From contig OZ244951.1 of the NCBI GenBank assembly GCA_965222315.1, forward strand, positions 2,604,001 through 2,668,000: a DNA stretch of 64,000 nt. The letters run 5' to 3'. Origin of the DNA: JACKII01 sp965222315 (GTDB taxonomy: Bacteria; Pseudomonadota; Alphaproteobacteria; Bin95). The notes beneath the pieces are model-generated. The model was not told where the DNA came from. It saw only the letters and a program-made list of their open reading frames with translations, and did no database searches. Position 1 is the first letter of the stretch. Each line of letters starts with the position of its first letter. A program made the position numbers and the translations under genes. This document shows positions 43,806-51,726 of the stretch, piece by piece.

Positions 43806-43848
43806 TTAAATCGCTACCTAGGTAGGAATTCGTTTTTGGGCCGAAATC

Positions 43849-43951
43849 ATCTACATTCATCTACTTTTATCTACATTCTGAGAGCCAGAATGTAGATGTT
43901 TGCAAACTCAATGTAGACCCTTTGTCGATCCAATGTAGATGCGATGTAGAC
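43849..43951. repeat. Helically phased array of seven ATCTACATT motifs
   Basis: The 331-bp divergent region 43806-44136 holds seven copies of a 9-bp motif. Three are in the form ATCTACATT or ATCTACTTT at 43849, 43859 and 43869. Four are in the opposite sense at 43889 (AATGTAGAT), 43910 (AATGTAGAC), 43932 (AATGTAGAT) and 43943 (GATGTAGAC). Start-to-start steps are 10, 10, 20, 21, 22 and 11 bp, close to whole helical turns, so all sites face one side of the DNA. The centre is a perfect dyad, TCTACATTCT / AGAATGTAGA with a 7-nt loop. It is likely a binding array for a DNA-binding protein. Confidence 0.85.
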
Positions 43952-44075
43952 CTATTTTCCGATCGCCCTCGCCTCAATCCGGTCGAAAAACGACCGCAAA
44001 CGCCCACATCCGATATGGGGCAGCAGGCAACATCTGCAACCCAAAACGGCGGTCCTTGGAGCCTCCGCATGGGGT

Positions 44076-44102
44076 TTGTGAATACCCGCCGCTTCGTATA
44101 TT
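44076..44102 (+). promoter_or_regulatory. Possible sigma-70 promoter of the 44137 gene
   Basis: TTGTGA (44076-44081) and TATATT (44097-44102) are spaced 15 bp apart, 34 bp before the ATG at 44137. Spacing is a little short; TTTGTG one base earlier gives 16. It is the best match in the interval but unproven. Confidence 0.4.
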
Positions 44103-44136
44103 GTCCGCTGCCATTTCTCATGAATAGGAACTCCCC

Positions 44137-44703
44137 ATGATCCGGCTTTTTTCTTTGTTTGGCGCTGCCCTGCTCGCAATGTCCCTGTCCCTTCCCGCAG
44201 CCGCTGACAAGCATGGCGCAATGCGCGAAGACGCCGTCACCGTCACTGCTCAAATCCGGGGCGTTGACTACAACACGCGCGAAGTTCTCCTCCGCTCGGA
44301 GGACGGTGAGGATGTCGTCGTCGTCGCCGGGCCGGAAGTCCGCAACTTCAACCAGATCGCGATCGGCGACGTCCTCAGCATCACCTACTACGAGGAAGTC
44401 GCCGCCCACATCGCTAACGCAGAAAGCAGCAGCACCCCGTCTGGTGCCGCAACGGCTGGCCGCGCCGCCGAGGGCGAGAAGCCCGGCATGATCGCCGCAT
44501 CCGTGGTCAACACCGTCGTCGAGTTCATCAGCTACGACGCCGACAGCCACATCGCGACCTTCATCAACGCCGATGGCACGCCGGGCAGCGTTGCCGTAAA
44601 CCCGAAAATGCAAGAGTTCGCAGCCAGCCTTAACAAGGGCGACATGGTTGACGTCACCATCACCCGTGCGATTGCCATCTCGATGGAATCGCCGTCGAAC
44701 TAA
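44137..44703 (+). CDS. Exported protein of unknown function
   Basis: A 188-residue protein with a clear signal peptide (MIRLFSLFGAALLAMSLSLP then AAADK). The mature part is two beta-rich segments (TVTAQIRGVDYNTREVLLRS; VVNTVVEFISYDADSHIATF) joined by an Ala/Ser/Gly linker. Each segment resembles a small OB/beta-barrel repeat. It is periplasmic or lipid-free envelope-associated. I do not recognise a named family. It is a single gene, with a terminator directly after it. Confidence 0.85.
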   Translation: MIRLFSLFGAALLAMSLSLPAAADKHGAMREDAVTVTAQIRGVDYNTREVLLRSEDGEDVVVVAGPEVRNFNQIAIGDVLSITYYEEVAAHIANAESSSTPSGAATAGRAAEGEKPGMIAASVVNTVVEFISYDADSHIATFINADGTPGSVAVNPKMQEFAASLNKGDMVDVTITRAIAISMESPSN

Positions 44704-44713
44704 TCACTAACCC

Positions 44714-44750
44714 GCCCGCCTCCGCTGCGCCGCGGCGGCGGGCTTCCTTC
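44714..44750 (+). terminator. Hairpin terminator after the 44137 gene
   Basis: GCCCGCCTCCGC (44714-44725) pairs with GCGGCGGCGGGC (44732-44743) with one mismatch and a 6-nt loop, followed by TTCCTTC. It ends the exported-protein gene just before the acyl-CoA dehydrogenase gene. Confidence 0.65.
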
Positions 44751-44771
44751 TGCCAAAGGGACGCTTGCCCA

Positions 44772-45983
44772 ATGGACGCCCAGTTTTCCGCCGAAGACCT
44801 TGCCTTCCGGAATGAGGTCCGAACCTTCCTCCGCGAGAATATGCCGGAACATATCCGCCGTCAGACCGAACTGACGCCCTCCTATGTTTCGAAGGAGGAC
44901 ACGCGCACCTGGCATAAAGTTCTCTATGAGAAGGGCTGGATCGCGCCGAACTGGCTGCCGGAGTATGGCGGCACCGGCTGGACGCCCATGCAGAAGCACA
45001 TCTTCGACGAAGAGTACCAGGCCGCCGGCGCGCCACGCCTCAGCCCCTTTGGCCTGATGATGGTCGGGCCGGTCATCTATACCTTCGGCACGGACGAGCA
45101 AAAGCAGGAGCACCTGGGACCGATCCTATCCGGCGACCGCTTCTGGTGTCAGGGCTATTCGGAGCCGGGCGCCGGTTCCGATCTCGCCTCGCTCCGGACC
45201 CGCGCCGACCTGGACGACAGCGGGAAGCACTACATCGTCAACGGCTCCAAGATCTGGACCAGCCACGCCCACCATGCCGACTGGATATTCGCCCTGGTCC
45301 GTACCGACCAGCAGGCCAAGAAACGGCAGGAAGGCATCAGCTTCCTGTTGATCGATCTGAACACGCCCGGCATCGAGCGCCGCCCGATCATCTCCATGGA
45401 TGGCGGCCATTATCTGAACGAGGTGTTCTTCACCGATGTGAAGGTACCCGTCTCCAACCGCATCGGAGAAGAGAACAAGGGCTGGACCTACGCCAAATTC
45501 CTGCTGGGGAACGAACGCACGGGCATCGCAGGGGTCGGCAAGTCCCGCAAGAAGATCGAGCGCATCCTGGAAGCGGCCGAGCAGGAGGGCGACGGTTTCG
45601 GCGGCGCCCTCGCCGAAAAGCCGGAGTTCCTATCCCGCCTCGCCACGATCTCCGCCAAGCTCGATGCGCTGGAGGTGTCCAACATGCGTATGCTAGCGGC
45701 GGAAGCAGCAGGCAGGCAGGTCGGCCCCGAAGCGTCACTGCTGAAGATCAACGGCACGGAGATTGAGCAGGATCTCAACGAACTCTTCATGGAGGCGCTC
45801 GGCAATTACGCCCAGCCCTACCAGCCGGAGGCCCTGCGCATCGACGTGAACTCCGGCATTGTCGGCCCGGACCATGGCCGCGGCGTCATGACCGAACACC
45901 TGCTGCGCCGCGCCTCCTCCATCTATGGCGGCACCAACGAGGTCCAGCGGGACATCATCGCCAAGCGCGTGCTGGGGCTTTAA
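44772..45983 (+). CDS. Acyl-CoA dehydrogenase family protein
   Basis: A 403-residue FAD-dependent acyl-CoA dehydrogenase of the PimC/FadE-like group. Characteristic blocks are WCQGYSEPGAGSDLASLRTR (flavin and substrate contact), NGSKIWTSHAHHADWIFAL, NERTGIAGVGKSR and the C-terminal SSIYGGTNEVQRDIIAKRVL. It introduces a double bond into an acyl-CoA or related thioester. Nearby genes encode a 3-hydroxyacyl-CoA dehydrogenase and transporters, consistent with degradation of acids. The RBS AAAGGGACG is at normal spacing before the ATG. Confidence 0.94.
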   Translation: MDAQFSAEDLAFRNEVRTFLRENMPEHIRRQTELTPSYVSKEDTRTWHKVLYEKGWIAPNWLPEYGGTGWTPMQKHIFDEEYQAAGAPRLSPFGLMMVGPVIYTFGTDEQKQEHLGPILSGDRFWCQGYSEPGAGSDLASLRTRADLDDSGKHYIVNGSKIWTSHAHHADWIFALVRTDQQAKKRQEGISFLLIDLNTPGIERRPIISMDGGHYLNEVFFTDVKVPVSNRIGEENKGWTYAKFLLGNERTGIAGVGKSRKKIERILEAAEQEGDGFGGALAEKPEFLSRLATISAKLDALEVSNMRMLAAEAAGRQVGPEASLLKINGTEIEQDLNELFMEALGNYAQPYQPEALRIDVNSGIVGPDHGRGVMTEHLLRRASSIYGGTNEVQRDIIAKRVLGL

Positions 45984-46056
45984 AAACTGGAGCAAATTCC
46001 CGTCCTCTTCGCCGCCAATCCGCCGCGGCCCAGCCATTCGCCTGTCGAAATTCGCC

Positions 46057-46219
46057 TTTCGCCCTTCGATACGCCCCGGACCTTGGTCCGGGGCTACTCA
46101 GGATGAAAGCTGGATTTTTAAGACTGGTTTGGAGCACCAACTCAGTCTGACCCCGAGTGAAGTACCAAACCCAATCTCATCCTGAGTAGCGTTCGAAAGA
46201 ACGCGTATCGAAGGGCGAA
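46057..46219. repeat. Large inverted repeat (CCCTTCGATACGC ... TCATCCTGAGTAGC)
   Basis: The 342-bp gap 45984-46325 holds two inverted copies of an intergenic element. The left arm, 46057-46106, begins TTTCGCCCTTCGATACGC and ends GCTACTCAGGATGA. The right arm, 46177-46219, begins TCATCCTGAGTAGC and ends GTATCGAAGGGCGAA. The left arm carries its own palindrome CCCCGGACCTTGGTCCGGGG. Short direct repeats of GGCGAACGGC and AAGGCCGAA follow at 46211-46255. This is a mobile-repeat (REP-like) cluster, and no gene is seen in it. Confidence 0.75.
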
Positions 46220-46325
46220 GGCCGAACGGCGAACGGCAAAGGCCGAAGGCCAAAACGCGGCGGACGAAATGCAAAGGGCGGAAAACAATGCGCACACCAC
46301 AGCGCCAGTAAGGAAAGCGCCTACC

Positions 46326-47630
46326 ATGACCGACATGCCCCTCGCCGACCGGATCGTCGCCGTCTTTGACGCCCTTGGCATCAGGCGTGCGCACCTTGCC
46401 ACCCAACTCCCCGGTGATATTGCCGACCTGGTAGAGCAGCGCCGCGACCGCCTGGGCGGCGTCGCCCTCGTCGCGCCCTCCCGCTGCAATCCGGCCCGCT
46501 TCCACCATTTGGGCTCAGACCTTCTCTACATCGCGCCAGAAGGCGGCACGCTATCCAAAACCGCCGCCCGCTCCCTCCCCCAACTGACGGATGCAACGAT
46601 CGTCCATCTGACAGGCTATGCCGCCGAAAGTTGGGATGACATTGCGGTCGAGCGTCCGGACCTGCCCACCATCCTCGCCGAGTTCCTATCAGCCATTCCC
46701 AAGGCGGACTCGGCCAACGGCCCCGAGCAATCGGGCGAAGTGGCGGAAATCCGTTACCGCGCCATGGGCGCCGGCCCGGTGCTGGTGGTCACGCCGATGG
46801 CCCTCGCCCCTTCTCAGTGGGAGCCCTTGCTACCCGCCCTCGCCCAGCACTTCCGTGTCGTCGCGCTCGCTGGGCCGAAGCTGGGTATGCTGGCCCTGCT
46901 GGAGGAGCGCGCAGCCCTCGCCGACTGGCAGCGCATGTGCCGGAGCCATTTCGACGACCTCGCCCTAGAACCCGGTCACAAAGTCCTGGACGTGGGTTGC
47001 GGTTCTGGCGCAGTTGCTCTCCAGTTTGCCCGCCACACCAAGGGCGCGAACCCGCTGACCGCCGTCGATCTCAGCCCCTACCTGCTGGGTGAGGCGAAGA
47101 TCGCCGCGGCCAAGGCCGGCGCGGACATCAGCTTCGAACTTGCGAGCGCCGAGAGCCTGCCCTTCCCCGATAATCACTTCGACGCTGCCTACACCATCAC
47201 CGTACTGGAGGAGTGCAATGCCGCCAAGGCGCTCGCGGAGCTTCGGCGCGTTGTTCGCCCTGGGGGGCGGGTCGCGGTCATCGTCCGCGGCGTGGAGCTC
47301 ACCACCTGGTGGAACATGCCGGTCCCAGACGATCTCCGCGCAAAGTTCGCCATGCCGGCCAGTTCTGTCTCGGCCCACGGCGTAGCGACCGCCGCACTCT
47401 ATGACCTGGCCCTCGCAGCGGGCTTCACGCCTATCCGCATGGGTCCCTACACCGTGTCCAGCGAGCGGACGGACGGTCCGGTCTTCGGTCAGCCGGAAGC
47501 CCACGCCCTCTCCCTGCTCACCCCGGCGGAGCAGCAGGCCTACCAGGAGGCGAAGGCCAAGGCCCTCGCCGCCGGCACTCTGTTTATGACCCGGGGCCAT
47601 CATTGCTTTGTGGGTGTAGTCCCGGCGTAA
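46326..47630 (+). CDS. Class I methyltransferase fused to a permuted alpha/beta-hydrolase-like region
   Basis: A 434-residue protein. The C-terminal 230 residues are a SAM-dependent methyltransferase (motif I VLDVGCGSGAVALQFA, the acidic AVDLS end of strand 2, and PGGRVAVIVRG). The N-terminal 200 residues look like an alpha/beta hydrolase in swapped order. First comes the second half (ALGIRRAHLATQLPGDIADL, RLGGVALVAPSR, ATIVHLTGYAAESWDD), then the first half (IRYRAMGAGPVLVVTPMALA, WEPLLPALAQHFRVVALAG). The nucleophile-elbow Ser is not present, so this region is likely non-catalytic. I prefer the ATG at 46326, with AGGAAAG eight bases upstream. The substrate is unknown. Confidence 0.85.
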   Translation: MTDMPLADRIVAVFDALGIRRAHLATQLPGDIADLVEQRRDRLGGVALVAPSRCNPARFHHLGSDLLYIAPEGGTLSKTAARSLPQLTDATIVHLTGYAAESWDDIAVERPDLPTILAEFLSAIPKADSANGPEQSGEVAEIRYRAMGAGPVLVVTPMALAPSQWEPLLPALAQHFRVVALAGPKLGMLALLEERAALADWQRMCRSHFDDLALEPGHKVLDVGCGSGAVALQFARHTKGANPLTAVDLSPYLLGEAKIAAAKAGADISFELASAESLPFPDNHFDAAYTITVLEECNAAKALAELRRVVRPGGRVAVIVRGVELTTWWNMPVPDDLRAKFAMPASSVSAHGVATAALYDLALAAGFTPIRMGPYTVSSERTDGPVFGQPEAHALSLLTPAEQQAYQEAKAKALAAGTLFMTRGHHCFVGVVPA

Positions 47631-47718
47631 GTGTTTACGCAGCCGCACCTCTCACATTGACTTGGGCAGCCCGATAGTGCGCCAATAGCCGTCACCTGAC
47701 GGAACCGGGACGCCCCCT

Positions 47719-48912
47719 TTGACCGACGCATCAACGCAACAGACCCGCCGCGATTGGCGCAATGTGGCAGTCCTCGCGACTTGCCAGATGCTCTACAATT
47801 CCGGCCGGTCATTGCTGGTCGCCACAAGCCCGCTGATCGCCTACCAGATCGCGCCGGACAAGTCGCTTTCGACCATCCCGATCTTCCTGGCCGTCGTCGG
47901 CACCGCGGCGGCGAGCATCCCGGCCTCCCTGCTGATGCGCCGGGTCGGCCGTGCGAAAGGGTTCGCCGTGGGTTCAGCCATCGGCGTCACGGGCGGTCTC
48001 GCCTGCATCTGGGGTATTGAAACGGCAGGTTTCCTGGTCTTCTGCCTGGGCGCGTTGCTCTTCGGCTTCTTCTCCGGCTTTGCCCAGCTTTACCGCTTCG
48101 CCGCCGCCGATGTCGCGTCCGATCACTTCAAGAGCCGGGCCATCTCGCTCGTGCTGACCGGCGGCCTGGTCGCGGCCTTCGTCGGTCCGGAACTCGCCAA
48201 GCTCGGCCAGCATATGGTCGAGCACCGGCCTTTCATGGCCTCCTACGGGTTCCTCACCGCCCTGACGATCCTTAGCGGCCTGGTGGTGATGGCCGTCGAT
48301 ATTCCGAAGCTCACGCCGGAAGAGGCCAAGGACGGCGGGCGGCCCATCGGCCAGATCATGCGCCAGCCCATCTTCATCGTCGCCACGCTCTGCGCCACCG
48401 TCGGACAGGCGGTCATGAACCTGCTCATGACCTCCACGCCGCTGGCCATGCACCACGCCAACCACCTGTTCTCGTCCACCGCCCTGGTGATCGAGTGGCA
48501 TATCTTCTTCATGTACGCACCGGGCTTCTTCACCGGGTCCATCATAAAGCGCCTGGGCATCACGCCCGTGATCGCCATCGGTATCGCCATTCAGGCCATC
48601 TGCGTACTGATTGCGCTCACGGGCCAGGAGGTTATGCATTTCTGGGCGGCCATGGCGTTACTCGGCCTCGGCTGGAACTTTGCCTTTACGGCATCCACCA
48701 ACCTACTGACCCAAGCCCACACGCCCGCCGAACGCGCCAAGACCCAGGCAGCCACCAACTTCATCATCTTCTCGGTGGTGGCCGTCTGCGCGATCTCCTC
48801 CGGCGCGCTGATGCATGCCTTTGGCTGGACCTGGGTCAATCTGGGTGCCCTGCCACTGCTTCTGCTCTCGCTCGCCGCCGCCGTTTGGCTCGGGCGGCAG
48901 CGGAACACATAA
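47719..48912 (+). CDS. MFS transporter
   Basis: A 397-residue, 12-helix major facilitator. The N-terminal half has LATCQMLYNSGRSLLVATSP and RRVGRAKGFAVGSAIG (the loop 2-3 motif A). The second half has IIKRLGITPVIAIGIAIQAI and LLGLGWNFAFTASTNLLTQA. The start is a TTG at 47719 (TTGACCGACGCA), since no ATG occurs before the first helix. It fits the YfcJ/arabinose-exporter-like group; direction and substrate are unknown. Confidence 0.88.
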   Translation: MTDASTQQTRRDWRNVAVLATCQMLYNSGRSLLVATSPLIAYQIAPDKSLSTIPIFLAVVGTAAASIPASLLMRRVGRAKGFAVGSAIGVTGGLACIWGIETAGFLVFCLGALLFGFFSGFAQLYRFAAADVASDHFKSRAISLVLTGGLVAAFVGPELAKLGQHMVEHRPFMASYGFLTALTILSGLVVMAVDIPKLTPEEAKDGGRPIGQIMRQPIFIVATLCATVGQAVMNLLMTSTPLAMHHANHLFSSTALVIEWHIFFMYAPGFFTGSIIKRLGITPVIAIGIAIQAICVLIALTGQEVMHFWAAMALLGLGWNFAFTASTNLLTQAHTPAERAKTQAATNFIIFSVVAVCAISSGALMHAFGWTWVNLGALPLLLLSLAAAVWLGRQRNT

Positions 48913-48998
48913 AATTGCCAGTCCGGACAGAAATTTCGCGGGGTGTGAAAAAAGTCACGTACAGATCGCCCCCCACGCACTAATTTTTGGAGTGTCAG

Positions 48999-49055
48999 AT
49001 GCCGGCCGCGAGGCAGGCGCTGGCACTACTCTTCTCCCTCCCTGTTAATGACTAG
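48999..49055 (+). CDS. Possible 18-residue small ORF followed by a terminator
   Basis: ATG at 48999 with GGAGTG seven bases upstream opens an 18-codon frame (MPAARQALALLFSLPVND) ending at a TAG that merges with a strong terminator hairpin. An A-rich stretch (GTGAAAAAAGTCACG) lies about 40 bp before it. It could be a hydrophobic small peptide, a leader peptide or part of a small RNA. There is no homology basis; it is listed because RBS, frame and terminator line up. Confidence 0.3.
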   Translation: MPAARQALALLFSLPVND

Positions 49056-49083
49056 GCGGGCCCTCGGGTCCGCCTCTCTTTTT
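49054..49083 (+). terminator. Rho-independent terminator
   Basis: AGGCGG (49054-49059) pairs with CCGCCT (49070-49075), with GCCC/GGGT pairing inside, followed by CTCTTTTTCT. It lies 140 bp after the MFS gene and directly after the 18-codon frame, before the convergent dehydrogenase gene. Confidence 0.8.
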
Positions 49084-49112
49084 CTGCGGGAAGAAATCGC
49101 AAGCCGCCGACG

Positions 49113-50009
49113 CTAGACCCGCCCCTTCGGCCGGTCCGGCAGCCCCTCATCCTCGCGCACGATCTCCAGGATACGCCTTGCCTTGTCCGCCGCCCGCGCC
49201 TTGTAGGCGTCGATGTCGGTCCGGCTCCAGTCATAGAAGCCCTTGCCGGCCTTCACGCCATGCTCGCCGCGCGCCGCCATCTCCTGAACCAGCCCTACAG
49301 GCGTCTCGCCATGATGCAGGTGCGGAATAATGGAGCGTTGGGAGGCTGCGTTAACGTCCAGCCCGCCCACATCCTTCTGCTCGATAATGCCCGTCACGCT
49401 CATCCGCGGACCGAAGGCGAGGCGTCCATACTTGTCGATATCTTCCGCCGTCACCCAGCCCTGCTCCATCATGTGATAGGCCTCGTGCAGCAGCGCATGT
49501 TGCAGGCGGTTGAAGAGGAAGCCGATCACCGGCTTGTTCAGCACCACGGCCTCCTGACCGACCCGCGCCAGCGCATCCACCATCCGCGCTACCGTCTCGT
49601 CGGATGTCTCCGGAATGCGCACGGCTTCGGCCAGCGGAAAAGCATCCGGCGGCTGCAGATAGTGCACCCCGATAAAGTTCTGCTTGTTCTCCAGCACGGA
49701 CGCCAGTTCCGTCAGGTCCAGGCCCGACGTATTCGAGGACCAGACCGGATGAGGGCCATAGGCCGCCTCCAGCCGCTGAAACAGGCCCTGCTTTACGCCC
49801 AGGTCTTCCGGGTAGTTCTCCATCACCAGGTCCGGCGCGCCGGCAGGCAGTTCGCTGACAGCCTGCACACCCGCCGGCAGATCGGTCAGCCGGGACGGAT
49901 CGCGCGTCAGCACGGTGACCCGGAAACCGCCGTTGACGAACAGGTTGACGATGCCACGGCCCATCGTGCCGTAGCCACAAACAAGAACAGACGAAATTGG
50001 ATCGCGCAT
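49113..50009 (-). CDS. 3-hydroxyacyl-CoA dehydrogenase family protein
   Basis: A 298-residue NAD-dependent dehydrogenase with two domains. There is an N-terminal Rossmann fold (VLVCGYGTMGRGIVNLFVNG), then SSNTSGLDLTELASVL with the catalytic-pocket Ser/Asn, HYLQPPDAFPLAEAV holding the expected His, and a helical C-terminal domain with GFLFNRLQHALLHEAYHMME and GKGFYDW. It oxidises or reduces a 3-hydroxy acid or its CoA ester. It stands alone on the minus strand, convergent with the MFS gene. Confidence 0.93.
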   Translation of the reverse strand: MRDPISSVLVCGYGTMGRGIVNLFVNGGFRVTVLTRDPSRLTDLPAGVQAVSELPAGAPDLVMENYPEDLGVKQGLFQRLEAAYGPHPVWSSNTSGLDLTELASVLENKQNFIGVHYLQPPDAFPLAEAVRIPETSDETVARMVDALARVGQEAVVLNKPVIGFLFNRLQHALLHEAYHMMEQGWVTAEDIDKYGRLAFGPRMSVTGIIEQKDVGGLDVNAASQRSIIPHLHHGETPVGLVQEMAARGEHGVKAGKGFYDWSRTDIDAYKARAADKARRILEIVREDEGLPDRPKGRV

Positions 50010-50520
50010 TTTATTGGTCGGCCTTCCTGCTCTGAATCAGTTTCGGGAATGCAACACCTTTTGCCGTCACCAATCCCTCCGCCACCCACCCAATAGCATG
50101 CCTGAGACCGCCATTGTCGACCTTCGAACGTTGCCGCCACAGGTCCGGCTATGGCGCTGAAATTGGCGCACGCCCTTGCAGCGATACAAATATACCCCCC
50201 ATTGCTGGATTGGACGTTTCTGACAGCCGTTGAGCGCGCACCGCCTGCCGGCACCTTGGCATTTTGATGTATGTTTTGTCCAATTTCAGCTAAAAATCCG
50301 AATAACTTTCTGATTCTATGGCCTTATTGGATATTATGTCCATTTTGGCGATCATTTTTGTACATTCTTATGTATACATTCAAATTGACGAATTAGCTCA
50401 CCATCGTAATGTCTCCTGACGGATCTTGAAACCACAAGATGTTTATGTGTTCGCACGCGATCGCATAGCTGGCCGGGTTCGAGGTCCCAAACATCACCTC
50501 AAACAAACTAGGAGCAAGCG
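50010..50520. other. AT-rich intergenic region, no gene seen
   Basis: This 511-bp gap is clearly more AT-rich than the rest of the window from about 50255 to 50400. It contains TTTTGTCCAATTT and TATGTCCATTTT (two similar half-sites at about 50274 and 50336), and the mirror-like TACATTCTTATGTATACATT. It is probably the control region of the exported protein at 50521. I found no open frame with coding character. Confidence 0.6.
50385..50412 (+). promoter_or_regulatory. Possible promoter of the 50521 gene
   Basis: TTGACG (50385-50390) and TAATGT (50407-50412) are spaced 16 bp apart within the AT-rich region. They leave a leader of about 100 nt before the ATG, with GGAGCAAGC as RBS at 50511-50519. 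Confidence 0.4.
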
Positions 50521-51633
50521 ATGACATCCATACTGCCCCGATCACTAATGGCCATACTCGGCACCATAGCGTTCGCGTCATCGGCAAATTCTGCGGCTAT
50601 AGTGTCTTGGAATGGCACGAACGCTATTGTTGATAACACGCTCTCGACGACCACATTGTATGGCAATACCGTCCCTGATGGCGCCACCAACGGCCGGCTG
50701 GTTTGGGATCCGGTCGAGGCAACCAGCCCGGGAATCGGCGTCGACAATGTTACACAGCCGAACTCCCCGCCGGGTGCAACGGGCTGTATTCTGGCTGGCG
50801 GCGCAAACTGCGACGACCCACGACAGAGCGGAAAACGCTTCAAACTGCAGGCGACGGCACCAGGCCCGATCGACATCATGTTTGATTTCGCCGACGACTC
50901 ATCGAGCACGGCTCCGGTGAACGGTGTCTATCGGATATTCGGCAAAATTATCAACGCTATGCCGAAAGCGATGTCATCATACACGCTACAATTGGGCACC
51001 GGCGTTGGGGATGCCTTTTCGTTGCTGACAGGCACCGAGGGGATTTCGTTCTATGCTCCACAAAACGATCCGGCCAAATCCTTCGAATTGGCCTCCGTTT
51101 TCCCGGCCGGTCTGTTCAGCCCTCCCGGCCAGCCAACACCAACGTCTGGTGAAGGCTTTTTCTCGGGGGCGCGGTCGGGCTTTGACCTGACTTATTCGGC
51201 AACCACCATCCAGACGGGGGACATCTATGGCGACTACGCCGCCTTGTTCGACACCGCCATGCTGCCATTGACACAAGTTCCTGATGGCTACTTCTTCGAC
51301 GACGACGGCGATCCGGCGACCGAGGATGTGCTTCAGGCTTGGTACGATGAGAGCCAGGGCGCTTGGCTCTATGGTCAGGCGAATGGTTTTGCCACCGTCG
51401 ATGCGGCTACACTGAACGCCTGGGCGGCTGATCCGCTTTACTATTCTGGGGCAATCGACGATTTGGCCAACACCAATCTGAATACATCGCTGGTGTTTAG
51501 TGGCGCTGCGCCAGGTCAGGTGACCATGCGGGTCACGCCATCAGCGGTTCCCGTGCCCGGAAGTGCCCTCCTGCTCGGCTCGGCCCTCGCCGGTGTGGGT
51601 GCATTGGCAACCATTCGCCGCCGGTTTTCCTAA
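50521..51633 (+). CDS. Secreted protein with VPLPA-type C-terminal sorting signal
   Basis: A 370-residue protein. The signal peptide is about 1-28 (LMAILGTIAFASSANSA). A large beta-rich exported domain follows, with GVYRIFGKIINAMPKAMSSY and GVGDAFSLLTGTEGISFYAP, which resembles choice-of-anchor F proteins. The C-terminus is a tripartite sorting signal: VPVPGSALLLGSALAGVGAL (motif plus hydrophobic helix) then the basic RRRFS. PEP-CTERM/VPLPA signals are processed by exosortases and are linked to exopolysaccharide or biofilm surfaces. No exosortase is in this window. It has its own promoter and terminator. Confidence 0.88.
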   Translation: MTSILPRSLMAILGTIAFASSANSAAIVSWNGTNAIVDNTLSTTTLYGNTVPDGATNGRLVWDPVEATSPGIGVDNVTQPNSPPGATGCILAGGANCDDPRQSGKRFKLQATAPGPIDIMFDFADDSSSTAPVNGVYRIFGKIINAMPKAMSSYTLQLGTGVGDAFSLLTGTEGISFYAPQNDPAKSFELASVFPAGLFSPPGQPTPTSGEGFFSGARSGFDLTYSATTIQTGDIYGDYAALFDTAMLPLTQVPDGYFFDDDGDPATEDVLQAWYDESQGAWLYGQANGFATVDAATLNAWAADPLYYSGAIDDLANTNLNTSLVFSGAAPGQVTMRVTPSAVPVPGSALLLGSALAGVGALATIRRRFS

Positions 51634-51683
51634 CCGCACGGCCGAAACACCCAACAGGTTAAGCCTTCTCTATCCCTGACCTT

Positions 51684-51716
51684 GGCCGGCGGATGTCATT
51701 CCGCCGGCCATTTTGT
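51684..51716 (+). terminator. Rho-independent terminator after the 50521 gene
   Basis: GGCCGGCGGA (51684-51693) and TCCGCCGGCC (51700-51709) form a perfect 10-bp stem with loop TGTCAT, followed by ATTTTGT. It also lies at the 3' end of the convergent ribH gene and may act for both strands. Confidence 0.85.
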
Positions 51717-51726
51717 CTTAGCCGAA

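Noticed and set aside
43849..43951. CRISPR array
   Set aside because: The repeated unit is only 9 bp, occurs in both orientations, the spacers are 1-13 bp and no cas genes are nearby.
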